Shown here one piece after another: positions 19,338-28,739 of a DNA stretch of 64,000 nucleotides. The stretch spans positions 310,001 through 374,000 of the forward strand of contig NZ_JAJKLK010000005.1 of NCBI RefSeq assembly GCF_020982545.1, in the 5' to 3' direction. The translations under genes and the position numbers were made by a program. Under the pieces are notes generated by a model. That model did not search any database. It saw only the letters and a program-made list of their open reading frames with translations, and was not told where the DNA came from. Each line of letters opens with the position of its first letter. Position 1 is the stretch's first letter. This stretch comes from Streptomyces sp. MNU76. Its GTDB lineage: Bacteria > Actinomycetota > Actinomycetes > Streptomycetales > Streptomycetaceae.

Positions 19338-20930
19338 AGCTTGTTCTTTATCTACCAAGATCTTCCGGGCTTGCCGATGGCCTTGAGGGTCTCGGGGCGT
19401 TTGACGGTCTTGCCGACGTCGTAGCGGGGTGCCCGGTGTCTGTTCTTGGCGCCGGGTGGGCGTCCGGGGCCGGCGCCTTGGGGTTTGGGAACGCGGGCCG
19501 GGCAGGCGAGGTGAGCGCGGATGTTCCTGAACCCCCGGCGGACCCGGGCCGGGCTGAGCCGGTCCGGGGTGGTGGGTTTCTCCCAGGGCCGGCGGAGGTC
19601 CGTAGCGAGCGGTCGGGCGAGCCGGAGCTGGGTGTGAGCGACGATCAGGATCCAGGTCCAGCGGTCCGCCGCCTCGGGAGTACGGAGCTTCGGGGTGGTC
19701 CAGCCGAGGGTCTGTTTTGCGAAGCGGAAGGTGTGCTCCAGATCGAATCGACGGAGAAATGCCTGCCAGAAACGGTCCACATCGTCCGGGGTGGCGCCGG
19801 TCTTCGAGGACCATAACCACACCGGCGGCGCGTCTCGTTCCTTTGACAGGTGCTCGACCTTCAGTCGAATCAACGTGCCCTCAACCAGGGGTAGTTCACC
19901 GTCGTGGTCGAGCCAGGACGAGCGGTGGGTGAGCCTTGGGTGGACTCGGTCCCATGCCTGAGTCTCGGCCTTGCCGTAGTTGCTGGTGTCGGTGACGGTG
20001 GTGATCGCGGGCTCGGGCCAGGTCTCCGGCCTGGTGAAGCGGAACTCCGGGCCGTGCTTGGGCGGCAACCATTCGTCCCCGGCCGGCGGGACGGCTTCGG
20101 CAACCGCATGACGCGGTCGGACCGGACCCTGCCGACCAGCTCGACGGGCAGGTCACGCAGGACCCACGCCAGGCGGGTGACGTCATAGCCGGCGTCGCTG
20201 ACGATCACGATATGCGGGTCCCCGGTCTGCCACTGGCCAGCGGTGACGAGCCGCTCCACGACGCCCCGCAGCTGGGCGGCGGTGATGGCGGTCGCGTCGT
20301 CCGCCGGGCCGAGCCGGACCGCGTCCAGGATCGCGGTCCAGGACGTGGCGCCCGGCTCCAGCACGGCCACGAAGGAATAGGGCCAGCCCGGAATGAACTG
20401 TGACGCCGTCTTCGCGCGGCCGTATACGTGGCAGAACAGCCGCTCGGCCGAGCACGGCGCGTCCGAGCGAAGCCACGGCGACACGTCGACCGCCAGGACC
20501 AGGCGCCCGCCGTCGAAACGCGGCAGCGACAGCCCGGCCAGCACGGTCCGCAGCCGGCCGACATCGATCCGTCCGTGGTTCAGTCCGCCGTACATCGCGC
20601 CGTGCCCACGACGATGCTCGGGCAGCAGCGTCAGATCCACCGGGGACTTCACCGCCCCCTCCGCACACAGCACCGCGTCGGTGAGTTCGAACAACTCGTC
20701 GCGCCGAGCCGTCAGACACTCGTAGAACTCGCCCCGGAAGCGTGACGCTTCCGCGAACGCTTCACTCCGGACAGCATCACGCAGCAGACTCACCCTCACG
20801 GCCTTCGTCGTGGTCACGTGCACCTTGGTCGGAGCACAGGATCAGACGAAGGCCGCCCCCACGTCCGGCGAATCCCCAGGTGAGCGACCCAGTTCGAGAC
20901 ACCGTTCGAGACCGAAAGAAAAAGAACAAG
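19338..20930 (-). mobile_element. Insertion sequence (IS701/IS4-like), CTAG-flanked
   Basis: About 1.59 kb. The left end AGCTTGTTCTTT and the right end AAAGAACAAG are inverted repeats. CTAG is found immediately outside both ends (19334-19337 and 20931-20934), and the flanking six bases CTAGAG also match if the ends are set two bases further in. It carries one transposase gene, on the minus strand. It inserted directly beside the 169-bp palindromic element. Removing both elements regenerates a single CTAG shared by the two flanking convergent genes. Confidence 0.88.
19352..20823 (-). pseudogene. IS transposase, frameshifted near 20080
   Basis: A DDE transposase reading from GTG 20823 (VHVTTTKAVRVSLLRDAV). 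Candidate catalytic residues are D in GGRLVLAVDVSPWLRSD, D in HIVIVSDAGYDVTRL and E in RRFDLEHTFRFAKQTLGW. The frame is lost after MRLPKPSRRPG and resumes one frame over at PPKHGPEFRFTRPETW, running to the stop at 19352. The joined protein is about 488 residues. The break is a single missing base in CCGGCCGGGG. I see no A- or T-rich slippery heptamer there, so a programmed frameshift is unlikely. Confidence 0.85.
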
Positions 20931-22443
20931 CTAGAGGTCCTGGGGACCCGGGAGGGACGGGTCGACGGCGTCGGCGACGGCTTTCGGGCCGGCGCCGGCG
21001 CCGTACCTTTCGATTACCTGACGTCGACGAGGGGTGTGAGGGGATCGTGGGGGGGCCGCGTGCGGGCGGGATCTGCGGCCGGGGTCGAGGCCGAAGGTGG
21101 TGAAGGCGGTGCGGCCGGGGAGGGGGTAGGGCTCCTTGCCGGTGAGGGTGTTGAGGATGGTGGCGCTGCGCCAGGCGGCGAGGCCGAGGTCGGGGGCGCC
21201 GACGCCGTGGGTGTGCAGTTCGGCGTTCTGGACGTAGACGTGGCAGCCGGAGGCGGTGACGGACGGGTCGAGGATCATCCGGAATCTCTCGTCGACGCGG
21301 GGCCGCTCGCGGCTGTCGCGTCGCATGTACGGGTCGAGGCCGGCGAGGACGCGGTTCAGGGGGCGTTGGCGGTAGCCGGTGGCGAGGACGACGGCGTCGG
21401 TGGTGAGGCGGGAGCGGGTGCCCTGTTCGCTGTGTTCGAGGTGGAGTTCGACGCGGGTGGTGGCGAGCCGGCCCGCGGTGCGGACGTGCACGCCGGGGGT
21501 GAGGACGGCGTCGGGCCAGCCGCCGTCGAGGGTGCGGCGGTAGAGCTCGTCGTGGATGGCGGCGATGGTGTCGGCGCCGATGCCCTTGTGGAGCTGCCAC
21601 TGGGCGGCGACGAGCCGGTCTCGGGTGGGTTCGGCGAGGGCGTGGAAGTAGCGGGTGTAGTCCGGGGTGAAGTGTTCGAGGCCCAGCTTGGAGTACTCCA
21701 TGGGTGCGAACGCCTCGGTCCGGCCGAGCCAGTGCAGGCCCTCCCGGCCGGCGGGCCGGTGCCGGAGGAGGTCGAGGAAGACCTCGGCGCCGGACTGTCC
21801 CGCGCCGATGACGGTGACGTGTCCGGCGGTCAGCAGGCGGTCGCGTTCGCCGAGGTAGTCCGCGGCGTGGACGACGGGCACGCCGGGCGCCTCGACGAGC
21901 GGCTTGAGGGGTTCGGGGACGTACGGTTCGGTGCCGACGCCGAGGACGATGTTCCGGGCGTGGGTGCGGCCGATCGTCTCGACCTCTCCGGCGGCGTCGA
22001 GTCTGCTGAAGTCGACCTCGAACAGGTCCCGTTCGGGGTTCCAGCGCACGCAGTCGACCTGGTGGCCGAACCGCAGTCCGGGCAGGTTCTCGGCGACCCA
22101 GCGGCAGTAGGCGTCGTACTCGGCGCGTTGGATGTGGAACCGCTCGGCGAAGTAGAACGGGAAGAGGCGGTCGCGGGTCCTGAGGTAGTTCAGGAACGAC
22201 CAGGGGTTGACGGGGTCGGCGAGGGTGACCAGGTCGGCCAGGAACGGCACTTGGACCGTGGCGCCGTCGATGAGCAGGCCCGGGTGCCAGTCGAAGGCGG
22301 GGCGCTGTTCGTAGAAGACGGCGTCGAGTTCGGTGAGGGGGTGGGCGAGGGCGGCGAGGGAGAGGTTGGCCGGTCCGATGCCGACGCCGACGAGGTCGCG
22401 GGGCTTCGAGGTCGGGCCGGTCGGGGGCGGGGGTCGTGCTCAT
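20931..22443 (-). CDS. Lysine/ornithine N-monooxygenase (IucD/SidA family), frame interrupted near 22400
   Basis: A flavin-dependent N-hydroxylase of the siderophore type. The ATG at 22443 gives MSTTPAPDRPDLEA. One base missing in CCCCGC near 22400 then separates it from RDLVGVGIGPANLSLAAL (FAD motif). Further on are NPWSFLNYLRTRDRLFPFY, NADPH motif VTVIGAGQSGAEVF and VVLATGYRQRPL. The C-terminus VIERYGAGAGPKAVADAVD ends in a TAG at 20931-20933, inside the CTAG flanking the IS. It probably hydroxylates the diamine from the decarboxylase just upstream. No siderophore synthetase is in the window. The tail between 21015 and 21080 could hold another indel (a G7 run). Confidence 0.8.
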
Positions 22444-23807
22444 GTGGGGTGTGTCCTTCGGCGAGGCGTGCGAGGTCTACGAGTTTCAGCAGGGCGGTGA
22501 GGTCGTCCGGCCGGGCGTGGGGGTTGAGCAGGGTGGTCTTGAGCCACAGCCGGTCGTCGAGTGAGGCGCGGCCCAGGACGGCCCGGCCCTCGTGGAGGAG
22601 CCGGCGGCGGATGCCGGCGACGGTGGTGTCGGGGGCTCCGGCGGGTCGGAAGAGGACTGTGCTGAGGGTGGGCCGGTCGTAGAGCTCGAAGGCGGGGTGT
22701 GCCTCGACGGTGGCGGCGAACTCATGGGCGAGGGCGCAGACTTGGTCGACGAGCGTGCCGAGTCCGGTGCGTCCCAGGGTTTTCAGGGTGACGGCGGTCT
22801 TGAGGATGTCGGGCCGTCGGGTGGTGCGCAGGGACCGGCCGAGGAGGTCGGGCAGGCCGGCGTCGGTGTCGTCGTCGGCGTTGAGGTAGTCGGCGCGTTG
22901 GTCGAGGGCGGCGAGGTCGGTCGTGTCGCGTACGGCGAGGAGTCCGGCGGCGACCGGTTGCCAGCCGAGTTTGTGCAGGTCGAGGGTGATGGTGTGGGCG
23001 CGGGTGAGGCCGTCGAGGCGGGGGCGGTGCCGGTCGCTGAAGAGGAGGCCGCCGCCGTAGGCCGCGTCGATGTGGAGCCGGGCTCCGTGGCCGTGGCAGA
23101 GGTCGGCGAGGGCGGGCAGGGGGTCGATGAGTCCGGCGTCGGTGGTGCCGGTGGCGGCGACGAGGAGGGGGCCCTGGAGGTGGGTGAGGGCGTCGTCCAG
23201 GGCGGCGGGGTCGAGGGTGCCATGGGGTGGGGATGACGACGGGTTCGGGCAGGCCGAGCAGCCAGGCGGCGCGGGCGAGGGAGTGGTGGGCGTTGGCCCC
23301 GCAGACGAGCCGTACGCCGGGGTGTGTCTCGCGGGCCAGGAGCAGGGCGAGTTGGTTGGACTCGGTGCCGCCGGTGGTGACCAGCGCGTCGGCGGCGCCG
23401 GTCTCCTTGGCCAGGGCCTGTGTCACGAGTGCTTCGAGGGCGGAGGCGGCCGGGGCCTGGTCCCAGGAGTCGAGGGACGGGTTCAGCACGGACGCGGCGA
23501 GGTCGGCCGCGGCGGCGACGGCCAGGGGCGGGGTGTGCAGATGGGCCGCGCAGAGGGGGTCGGCCGGGTCTGCGGTGCCGGCGGCGACGGCCCGGACCAG
23601 GCGGTGCAGGGCGTCCGGGTCGCCGTCGGCGGGCAGCGGCTCGCCGAGCGCGTCCCGCACCGCCGCCGCGACCGTCTCCGGGCCGCCGGCGGGGAGGGGT
23701 CCGCCCCGGGCCTCGGCCCCTTCTCGCAACGCGTCGAGCACGGTGTCGAGCAGCTGCCGGAGCGCGTCGGGACCGTGGGGTCCCGACGCGAGAGGCGCAG
23801 CGGTCAT
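22440..23807 (-). CDS. PLP-dependent group II decarboxylase, frame interrupted near 23225
   Basis: A pyridoxal-phosphate decarboxylase related to diaminobutyrate/lysine decarboxylases (DesA-like). It starts MTAAPLASGPHGPDAL at ATG 23807 with GGAGGA upstream. The first part contains NPSLDSWDQAPAASALE and DALVTTGGTESNQLALLLAR. After LGLPEPVVIPTP two bases are missing from a C-run. The next frame then continues GTLDPAALDDALTHLQGPLL, RLHIDAAYGGGLLF and TLDLHKLGWQPVAAGLL (PLP Lys), to ARPDDLTALLKLVDLARLAE. The stop is not in frame as read; one more base before 22443 would give a TGA overlapping the hydroxylase ATG. Likely makes a diamine (cadaverine, putrescine or diaminopropane). Confidence 0.82.
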
Positions 23808-23927
23808 GGATTCCTCCGAGCACGGGGAATCCCATTTTGTACGCCAATCGGGTGCCGGGCCCGAAAAGGCCGTCAATTACAGCCGAAAGAGGGTATGGGA
23901 GAACCCCCTCAACGACAGCGTGCCCCA

Positions 23928-23957
23928 TAGGGGCGCGGGGAACTGCGCGATCAGCCA
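23928..23957 (+). repeat. GCGCGGGGAACTGCGCGA intergenic repeat
   Basis: One of several short GC-rich elements in the window with core GCGCGGGGAAC(T/C)GCGCGA. It lies between the decarboxylase start and the pepN stop. Related copies are at 28671-28699 and, paired, at 57724-57843. This is a familiar dispersed intergenic motif in Streptomyces. It may act as a terminator-like hairpin. Confidence 0.65.
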
Positions 23958-24008
23958 CACACGGTCGCAAGCCCGCCGAACACCCGAACCCCTACGTCGA
24001 GAACCGAT

Positions 24009-26511
24009 CTATCCCTGCCGTACGCGCAACGCCCTCGCCAAGTCGTCCAGTTGGTCCACCAGCTTCCGCCTCAACGCCGGAATCACCTCACCGCCCTCGA
24101 GAAACCGCTCCCCCAGCCCGAGCGTCTCGGCGTCCACCGCGTACACCGGGAACGCCCACCGCCCCGCGGCCTCCGCGATCGCCGGTCCCCGCCGAGCGGC
24201 CAGCGAACCCGCGTCGGCCCAGTAGCGTTCGACGTACTCCGTGAGGAGGTCGGCCTGTTCGGGCTGCCAGAAGCCTTGGGCGGTGGCGGTGAACAGGTAG
24301 TTGGAGAGGTCGTCGGCGGTGAACATCGCCTCCCAGGCGGCCCGTTTGGCCTCGGGGTCGGGCAGCGCGGCGCGGCAGCGGGCGGCGCCCTCGCGGCCGC
24401 TGGCGCTGGGGTCGCGCTCCAGTTCCGCGTCGATGGTGGCGGTGTCGACGGCGCCGAGGACGGCGAGCCGGCCGAGGACGCGCCAGCGCAGTTCGGGGTC
24501 GAGCTCGGGTCCGCCGGGGACGGTGCCGTCGGCGAGCCAGGCGGCGATGGTCTCGGGGTGGGCGGCGACGTCGATGAAGTGGCGTACGGCGGTGAGGCGC
24601 AGGCCGGGGTTGTCGCCGTCCTCGGTGCGGCGGATGAGGTCGCGGCAGAGCGAGCCGAGGGTGGCGAGGCCGGCGGGGCGCTGTTCGGGGGTGAGGAAGC
24701 GGTCGGCGACCTGGGTGCGGCGAAGGCGAGGACGCCTTGGACGATGGCGAGGTCGGTCTCGCGGGGGAGGTGGGTGCGGGCGGCCTCCAGGTAGGCGGTG
24801 GGCGGGAGTTCGGCGTCGCGTACGGCGTCGCGCAGGGCGTTCCAGACGACGGCGCGGGTGAGCGGGTCGGGCAGGCCGCAGAGGTGGCCGGTGACGGCGG
24901 TGAAGGAGTCGGGGTCGAAGCGGACCTTGGCGTAGGTGAGGTCGCCGTCGTTGAGGAGGAGGAGTGCGGGCCGCTTGCCGATGGGCTGGTCGGCGGTCTG
25001 GGGGAGGTCGAGTTCGAGGCGGTCGCGGAGGGTGAGGTGGCCCTGGTCGTCGCCGTGGTCCTGGTCGTAGAGGCCGACGGCGATGCGGTGGGGGCGGCTG
25101 CCGGTGCGGTCGACGGTGAGGGTGTAGGTGCCGTCGGCGGCGCGGGTGACCTTGGGGGTGAGGGTGTCGACGCCGGTGGTGCGGAGCCAGGCGTCGGCCC
25201 AGGCGTGGACGTCGCGTTCGGTGGCGCCGGCGAGGTTGTCGATGAAGTCGGCGAGGGTGGCGTTGCCGAAGCGGTGGCGGGTGAAGTGGGCGTTGATGCC
25301 GGCGAGGAAGTCCTTCTCGCCGAGCCAGGCGACGAGTTGGCGCAGGGCGGAGGCGCCCTTGGCGTAGGGGATGCCGTCGAAGTTGAGGAGGGCGGCGGCG
25401 GTGTCGTCGACGTTCTCGGGGGCGACGGGGTGGGTGGAGGGCGCTGGTCGGCGTCGTAGCCCCAGGCTTTGCGGGCGACGCCGAAGTCGACCCAGGTGTC
25501 GGTGAAGCGGGAGGCTTCGGTGAGGGTCTGGTAGCCCATGTACTCGGCGAAGGACTCGTTGAGCCAGATGTCGTCCCACCACTTGAGGGTGACGAGGTCG
25601 CCGAACCACATGTGGGCCATCTCGTGGGCGATGACCATGGCGCGGGTCTGGCGTTCGGTGTCGGTGACGGCGGAACGGTAGACGAACTCGTCGCGGAAGG
25701 TGACGAGGCCGGGGTTCTCCATGGCGCCGGCGTTGAACTCGGGGACGAACGCCTGGTCGTAGGAGTCGAAGGGGTACGGCTCCTCGAACTTCTCGTGGTA
25801 GCGGTCGAAGAGGGCGCGGGTGATGTCGAGGAGTTCTTCGGCGTCGGTGTCGAGGTGGGGGGCGAGGGAGCGGCGGCAGTGGATGCCGAAGGGCAGGCCG
25901 CGGTGTTCGGTGCGGACGGAGTGCCAGGGGCCGGCGGCGACGGCGACGAGGTAGGTGGAGATCAGCGGGGTGGTGGCGGCCCGCCAGGTGCCGTCGTCGT
26001 GTCGTTCGGTGATGCCGTTGGCGAGGACGGTCCAGCCTTCGGGGGCGGTGACGGTGAGGTCGAAGGCGGCCTTGAGGTCGGGTTGGTCGAAGGCGGCGAA
26101 GACGCGCTGGACGTCGTCCATGAAGAGCTGGGTGTAGACGTAGGTCTCGCCGTCGGTGGGGTCGGTGAAGCGGTGCATGCCCTCGCCGGTGCGGGAGTAG
26201 CGCATGGCGGCGTCGACGCGCAGTTCGTGGTCGCCCGGGGTGAGGCCCTTGAGGGGGAGGCGGTTGCCGTCGAGGATCGCCGCGTCGAGGGGTTCGCCGT
26301 CGAGGGTGACGGAGCGCAGGTCTGCGGGCTTGAGCTCGACGAAGATGTCCGCGGCCTTCTTCTTTCCCCGCACGGTGAAGTGGATGGCGGTACGGGAGTC
26401 GAAGGTCTCGTCGCCGCGCGTGAGGTCGAGTGCGATCTCGTAGCGGTGGACGTCGAGGAGCCGAGCACGGGCATGCGCTTCGTCGCGCGTCAGTACGGAC
26501 ATGAGGGACAT
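24009..26511 (-). CDS. pepN: Aminopeptidase N, two frame interruptions
   Basis: An M1-family zinc aminopeptidase of about 830 residues once rejoined, cytoplasmic (no signal). It starts MSLMSVLTRDEAHARARLLD at 26511 (ATG 26502 is possible). It has the exopeptidase motif FNAGAMENPGLVTF and zinc site VIAHEMAHMWFGDLVTLKWW with DIWLNESFAEYMG. The frame breaks at about 25438 (QRP then STHPVAPENVDDTAAALL) and again at about 24717 (VLAFAA then TQVADRFLTPEQRPAGLA). Each is explained by one missing C. The C-terminal ERAP-like domain ends RRKLVDQLDDLARALRVRQG. Both halves are otherwise well conserved, so a sequence error is more likely than inactivation. Confidence 0.9.
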
Positions 26512-26601
26512 GCTGCCTGATGCCCTTGTCGCAGGACAGGGGCGGGCCTGGTACGCGACCTATGTCCGGTCGTACGCGCCGTGCGCCCGGCCGTATGCGG
26601 C

Positions 26602-27126
26602 CTATGCCCGGTTCTTCGCGCCGTCGTGCTGCGCGGGGACGCGCTCCTTGTCGCGCCGGTCGTCGTCGCTGTGGCGCTTGGCGTCGTCGTGGTCCTTGAG
26701 GCGTGCGCGCAGGTCGCGGACTTCGCGTTCGAGGGCGTGGGAGCGTTCGTGGGCGTCGTAGAGGTAGCGGACCTTGGTGCGCAGGGCCCAGGGGTCGATG
26801 GGTTTCATGACGAGGTCGGCGACGCCGAGGCGGTAGGCGGTGGCGGTGAGTTCGGCGTCGGGGCCGAAGCCGGTGAGGAGGATGACGGGGATGTGCTGGG
26901 TCTGTTCGACGCCGCGCATGTAGCGGACGACGTCGAGGCCGCTGACGCCGGGCATGCGGACGTCGAGGAGGAGCAGGCCGACCTGGCCGCGGAGGACTTC
27001 CTTGAGTGCCGCGTCGCCGCTGGTGGCGCGCGTGAGCAGGTAGCCCAGTGGGGCCAGGGCGCTCTCCAGGGCGTACAGCGTGTCCTCATGGTCGTCGACG
27101 ATGAGGATCTTGGCTTCCGACGGCAT
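26602..27126 (-). CDS. REC-domain response regulator without output domain
   Basis: A 174-residue protein with a receiver domain (residues 5-125): KILIVDDHEDTLYALE, phospho-acceptor D in LLLLDVRMPGVSGLDV, ILLTGFG and MKPIDPWAL. The tail is a highly charged coiled coil (SHALEREVRDLRARLKDHDD, then Lys/Asp/Arg-rich). There is no DNA-binding domain, so it probably works through protein contacts. The ATG at 27126 has a GAGAGG ribosome binding site. It is flanked by pepN and chorismate mutase on the same strand with gaps of about 70-90 bp. No kinase is nearby. Confidence 0.88.
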   Translation of the reverse strand: MPSEAKILIVDDHEDTLYALESALAPLGYLLTRATSGDAALKEVLRGQVGLLLLDVRMPGVSGLDVVRYMRGVEQTQHIPVILLTGFGPDAELTATAYRLGVADLVMKPIDPWALRTKVRYLYDAHERSHALEREVRDLRARLKDHDDAKRHSDDDRRDKERVPAQHDGAKNRA

Positions 27127-27197
27127 GGCCTCTCACCGTGTGTGGTCGATTCCTGACGAGGAGTGCTCACGCAGGATGCCCTGTGGAGGACTCGATG

Positions 27198-27608
27198 TCA
27201 CTCCCCCGAGGTCGGCGCCTTGCCTGCGGGGGCGTCCGCGTTCGACATGCCGGTCGTGTTCGTCGGGCCGGTCGTGTTCGTCGTGCCGTTCAGGGCGTCG
27301 TCCGCGATGCGTTCGTGGTGCCGGATGACCTCGGCGATGATGAAGTTCAGCAGTTTCTCGGCGAACGCCGGGTCGAGCTTGGCGCTTTCGGCGAGGCCGC
27401 GCAGCCGGTTGATCTGTTGGGACTCGCGGCCTGGGTCGGCGGCGGGCAGGTGGTGCTCGGCCTTGAGGTGGCCGACCCGCTGGGTGCACTTGAAGCGTTC
27501 GGCGAGCATGTGGACGACGGCCGCGTCGATGTTGTCGATGCTGTCGCGCAGCCGGGTCAGTTCGGCCCGTACCTCGGCGTCGACCTCGTCCGTGTTGCTG
27601 GTGGTCAT
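27198..27608 (-). CDS. Chorismate mutase (AroQ type)
   Basis: A 136-residue AroQ-fold chorismate mutase converting chorismate to prephenate for Phe/Tyr synthesis. Helix 1 carries ELTRLRDSIDNIDAAVVHML. KCTQRVGHLKAEHHLPAADP and ESQQINRLRGLAESAKLDPA supply active-site Arg, Lys and Gln. FIIAEVIRHHERIADDAL closes the domain. The last about 30 residues are a Thr/Asn/Gly tail with TNTTG repeats. The ATG at 27608 is preferred over GTG 27617 because AGGG lies about eight bases before it. No secretion signal, so the cytoplasmic type. Confidence 0.9.
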   Translation of the reverse strand: MTTSNTDEVDAEVRAELTRLRDSIDNIDAAVVHMLAERFKCTQRVGHLKAEHHLPAADPGRESQQINRLRGLAESAKLDPAFAEKLLNFIIAEVIRHHERIADDALNGTTNTTGPTNTTGMSNADAPAGKAPTSGE

Positions 27609-27691
27609 GGTCGTCACCCTACGACGCCGTGGTTCGGCGCCCGCACCGGCTTAGAGTGGAACGTATCGAGACGTCTTCCGGGGGTGCGGAC

Positions 27692-28607
27692 GTGGCGAAC
27701 GGCGGACCTGTCGAGCACGGCTACCCGCACCTGGACACCGTGCGGGCGTCGATCACCGCCCTGTACAAGCGGCTCTCCCACGACACGATCCAGACCTTCG
27801 ACACCAGTGTGGCCCCCGTCGACGTGGCGTTCTGCGACACCGACGATCTGCATCTGGGGGCGCAGCGGGTGGCGCGGGAGCTGGTGCGGCACTATCGGCT
27901 GCCGGATGCCCGGCTGATCGTCGGGTTCCGGGAGATGACGCACGCGGCGCATGTGGAACTGGCGGCGGGGCCGGAGTACTTCGTCGAGCTCAACGACCGC
28001 TTCCGGACGCATCGGCGGGACATCGGGGCGGCCCTCGCGCACGAGGTGATGCACGTATATCTGCACCGGCTCGGGCTGTCCTTTCCCGGGACCCGGGAGA
28101 ACGAGATCCTGACGGACACGGCGGCGACGTATCTGGGGGCGGGGTGGCTGCTGCTGGACGCGTTCCGGGAGGACGGCGCGTCGTCGCAGAAGCTGGGGTA
28201 TCTGACGCCGGAGGAGTTCGGGTACGTGCTGGCCAAGCGGGCCCAGTTGTTCGGTGAGGATCCGTCGGTGTGGTTCACCAGCGCGCAGGCGTATTCCGCG
28301 TACGCGCAGGGGCGGGCGCGGGCGCGGAGCGACGAGCGGCAGCCGCCGCTGACGGCGGCAGGGCGGGTGGGGCGGCGGCGGTACGTGCGGGATCGGCGTC
28401 ATGCGCGGGACGACCTGCGGTCGGCTTCGCCGGGGTGGGGGCGTCCGGCATGGGGGTGCCGTACGTGTTCACGCCGGAGGGGCGGGGGCCGCGTTGCGGG
28501 TGTCGTTTCCCTGTCCTACGTGTCAGCAGCGGATTCGGGTGCCGGTGCGGGGGCGGGTGCGGGCTCGGTGCGGGTTGTGTCGGACGGTGCTGGAGTGTGA
28601 CACGTAG
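27692..28607 (+). CDS. HExxH metalloprotease-like protein with C-terminal zinc ribbon, two frame interruptions
   Basis: It starts at GTG 27692 (VANGGPVEHGYPHLDTVRAS). It has a zinc-protease-like motif ALAHEVMHVYLHRLGL with a downstream acidic stretch ENEILTDTAATYLGAGW, resembling peptidase domains of the SprT/IrrE kind. As read, the frame degenerates after RRHARDDLRSA. Joining three frames (breaks near 28433 and 28485) gives GVGASGMGVPYVFTPEGRG, then AALRVSFPCPTCQQRIRVPV and RARCGLCRTVLECDT, stop at 28607. CPTC and CGLC would form a zinc ribbon. The restored protein is about 305 residues. Function unknown. Divergent from chorismate mutase. Confidence 0.75.
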
Positions 28608-28670
28608 GGGTCGGGGGCGGGGCGCGGGAGGGTGGTGCGTGCGGTGCGTGGGCGGGTGCGGGTGAGTGGG

Positions 28671-28699
28671 GCTTGTCGCGCAGTTCCCCGCGCCCCTTG
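28671..28699 (-). repeat. GCGCGGGGAACTGCGCGA intergenic repeat, reverse orientation
   Basis: A second copy of the dispersed GC-rich motif (here GTCGCGCAGTTCCCCGCGCC on the plus strand), in the short gap between the convergent metalloprotease-like gene and the SDR operon. It is probably the local terminator region. Confidence 0.65.
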
Positions 28700-28739
28700 G
28701 AAGCTCCCAGCGGGCCCCTGTTCGAGAGGCGGGCCCATG

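Noticed and set aside
19192..19386. Peptide-coding gene within the 169-bp element
   Set aside because: Open frames arise in both copies only from palindrome composition, lack ribosome sites and run into unrelated sequence.
20060..20100. Programmed frameshift in the IS transposase
   Set aside because: No slippery A/T heptamer, and similar single C/G losses occur in many unrelated genes nearby.
20742..22682. A long Val/Glu/Gly-rich plus-strand frame
   Set aside because: Antisense to the N-hydroxylase, whose FAD and NADPH motifs are clear.
23808..24008. An iron box (DmdR/IdeR) upstream of the decarboxylase
   Set aside because: No TTAGGTTAGGCTAACCTAA-like sequence could be found in the gap.
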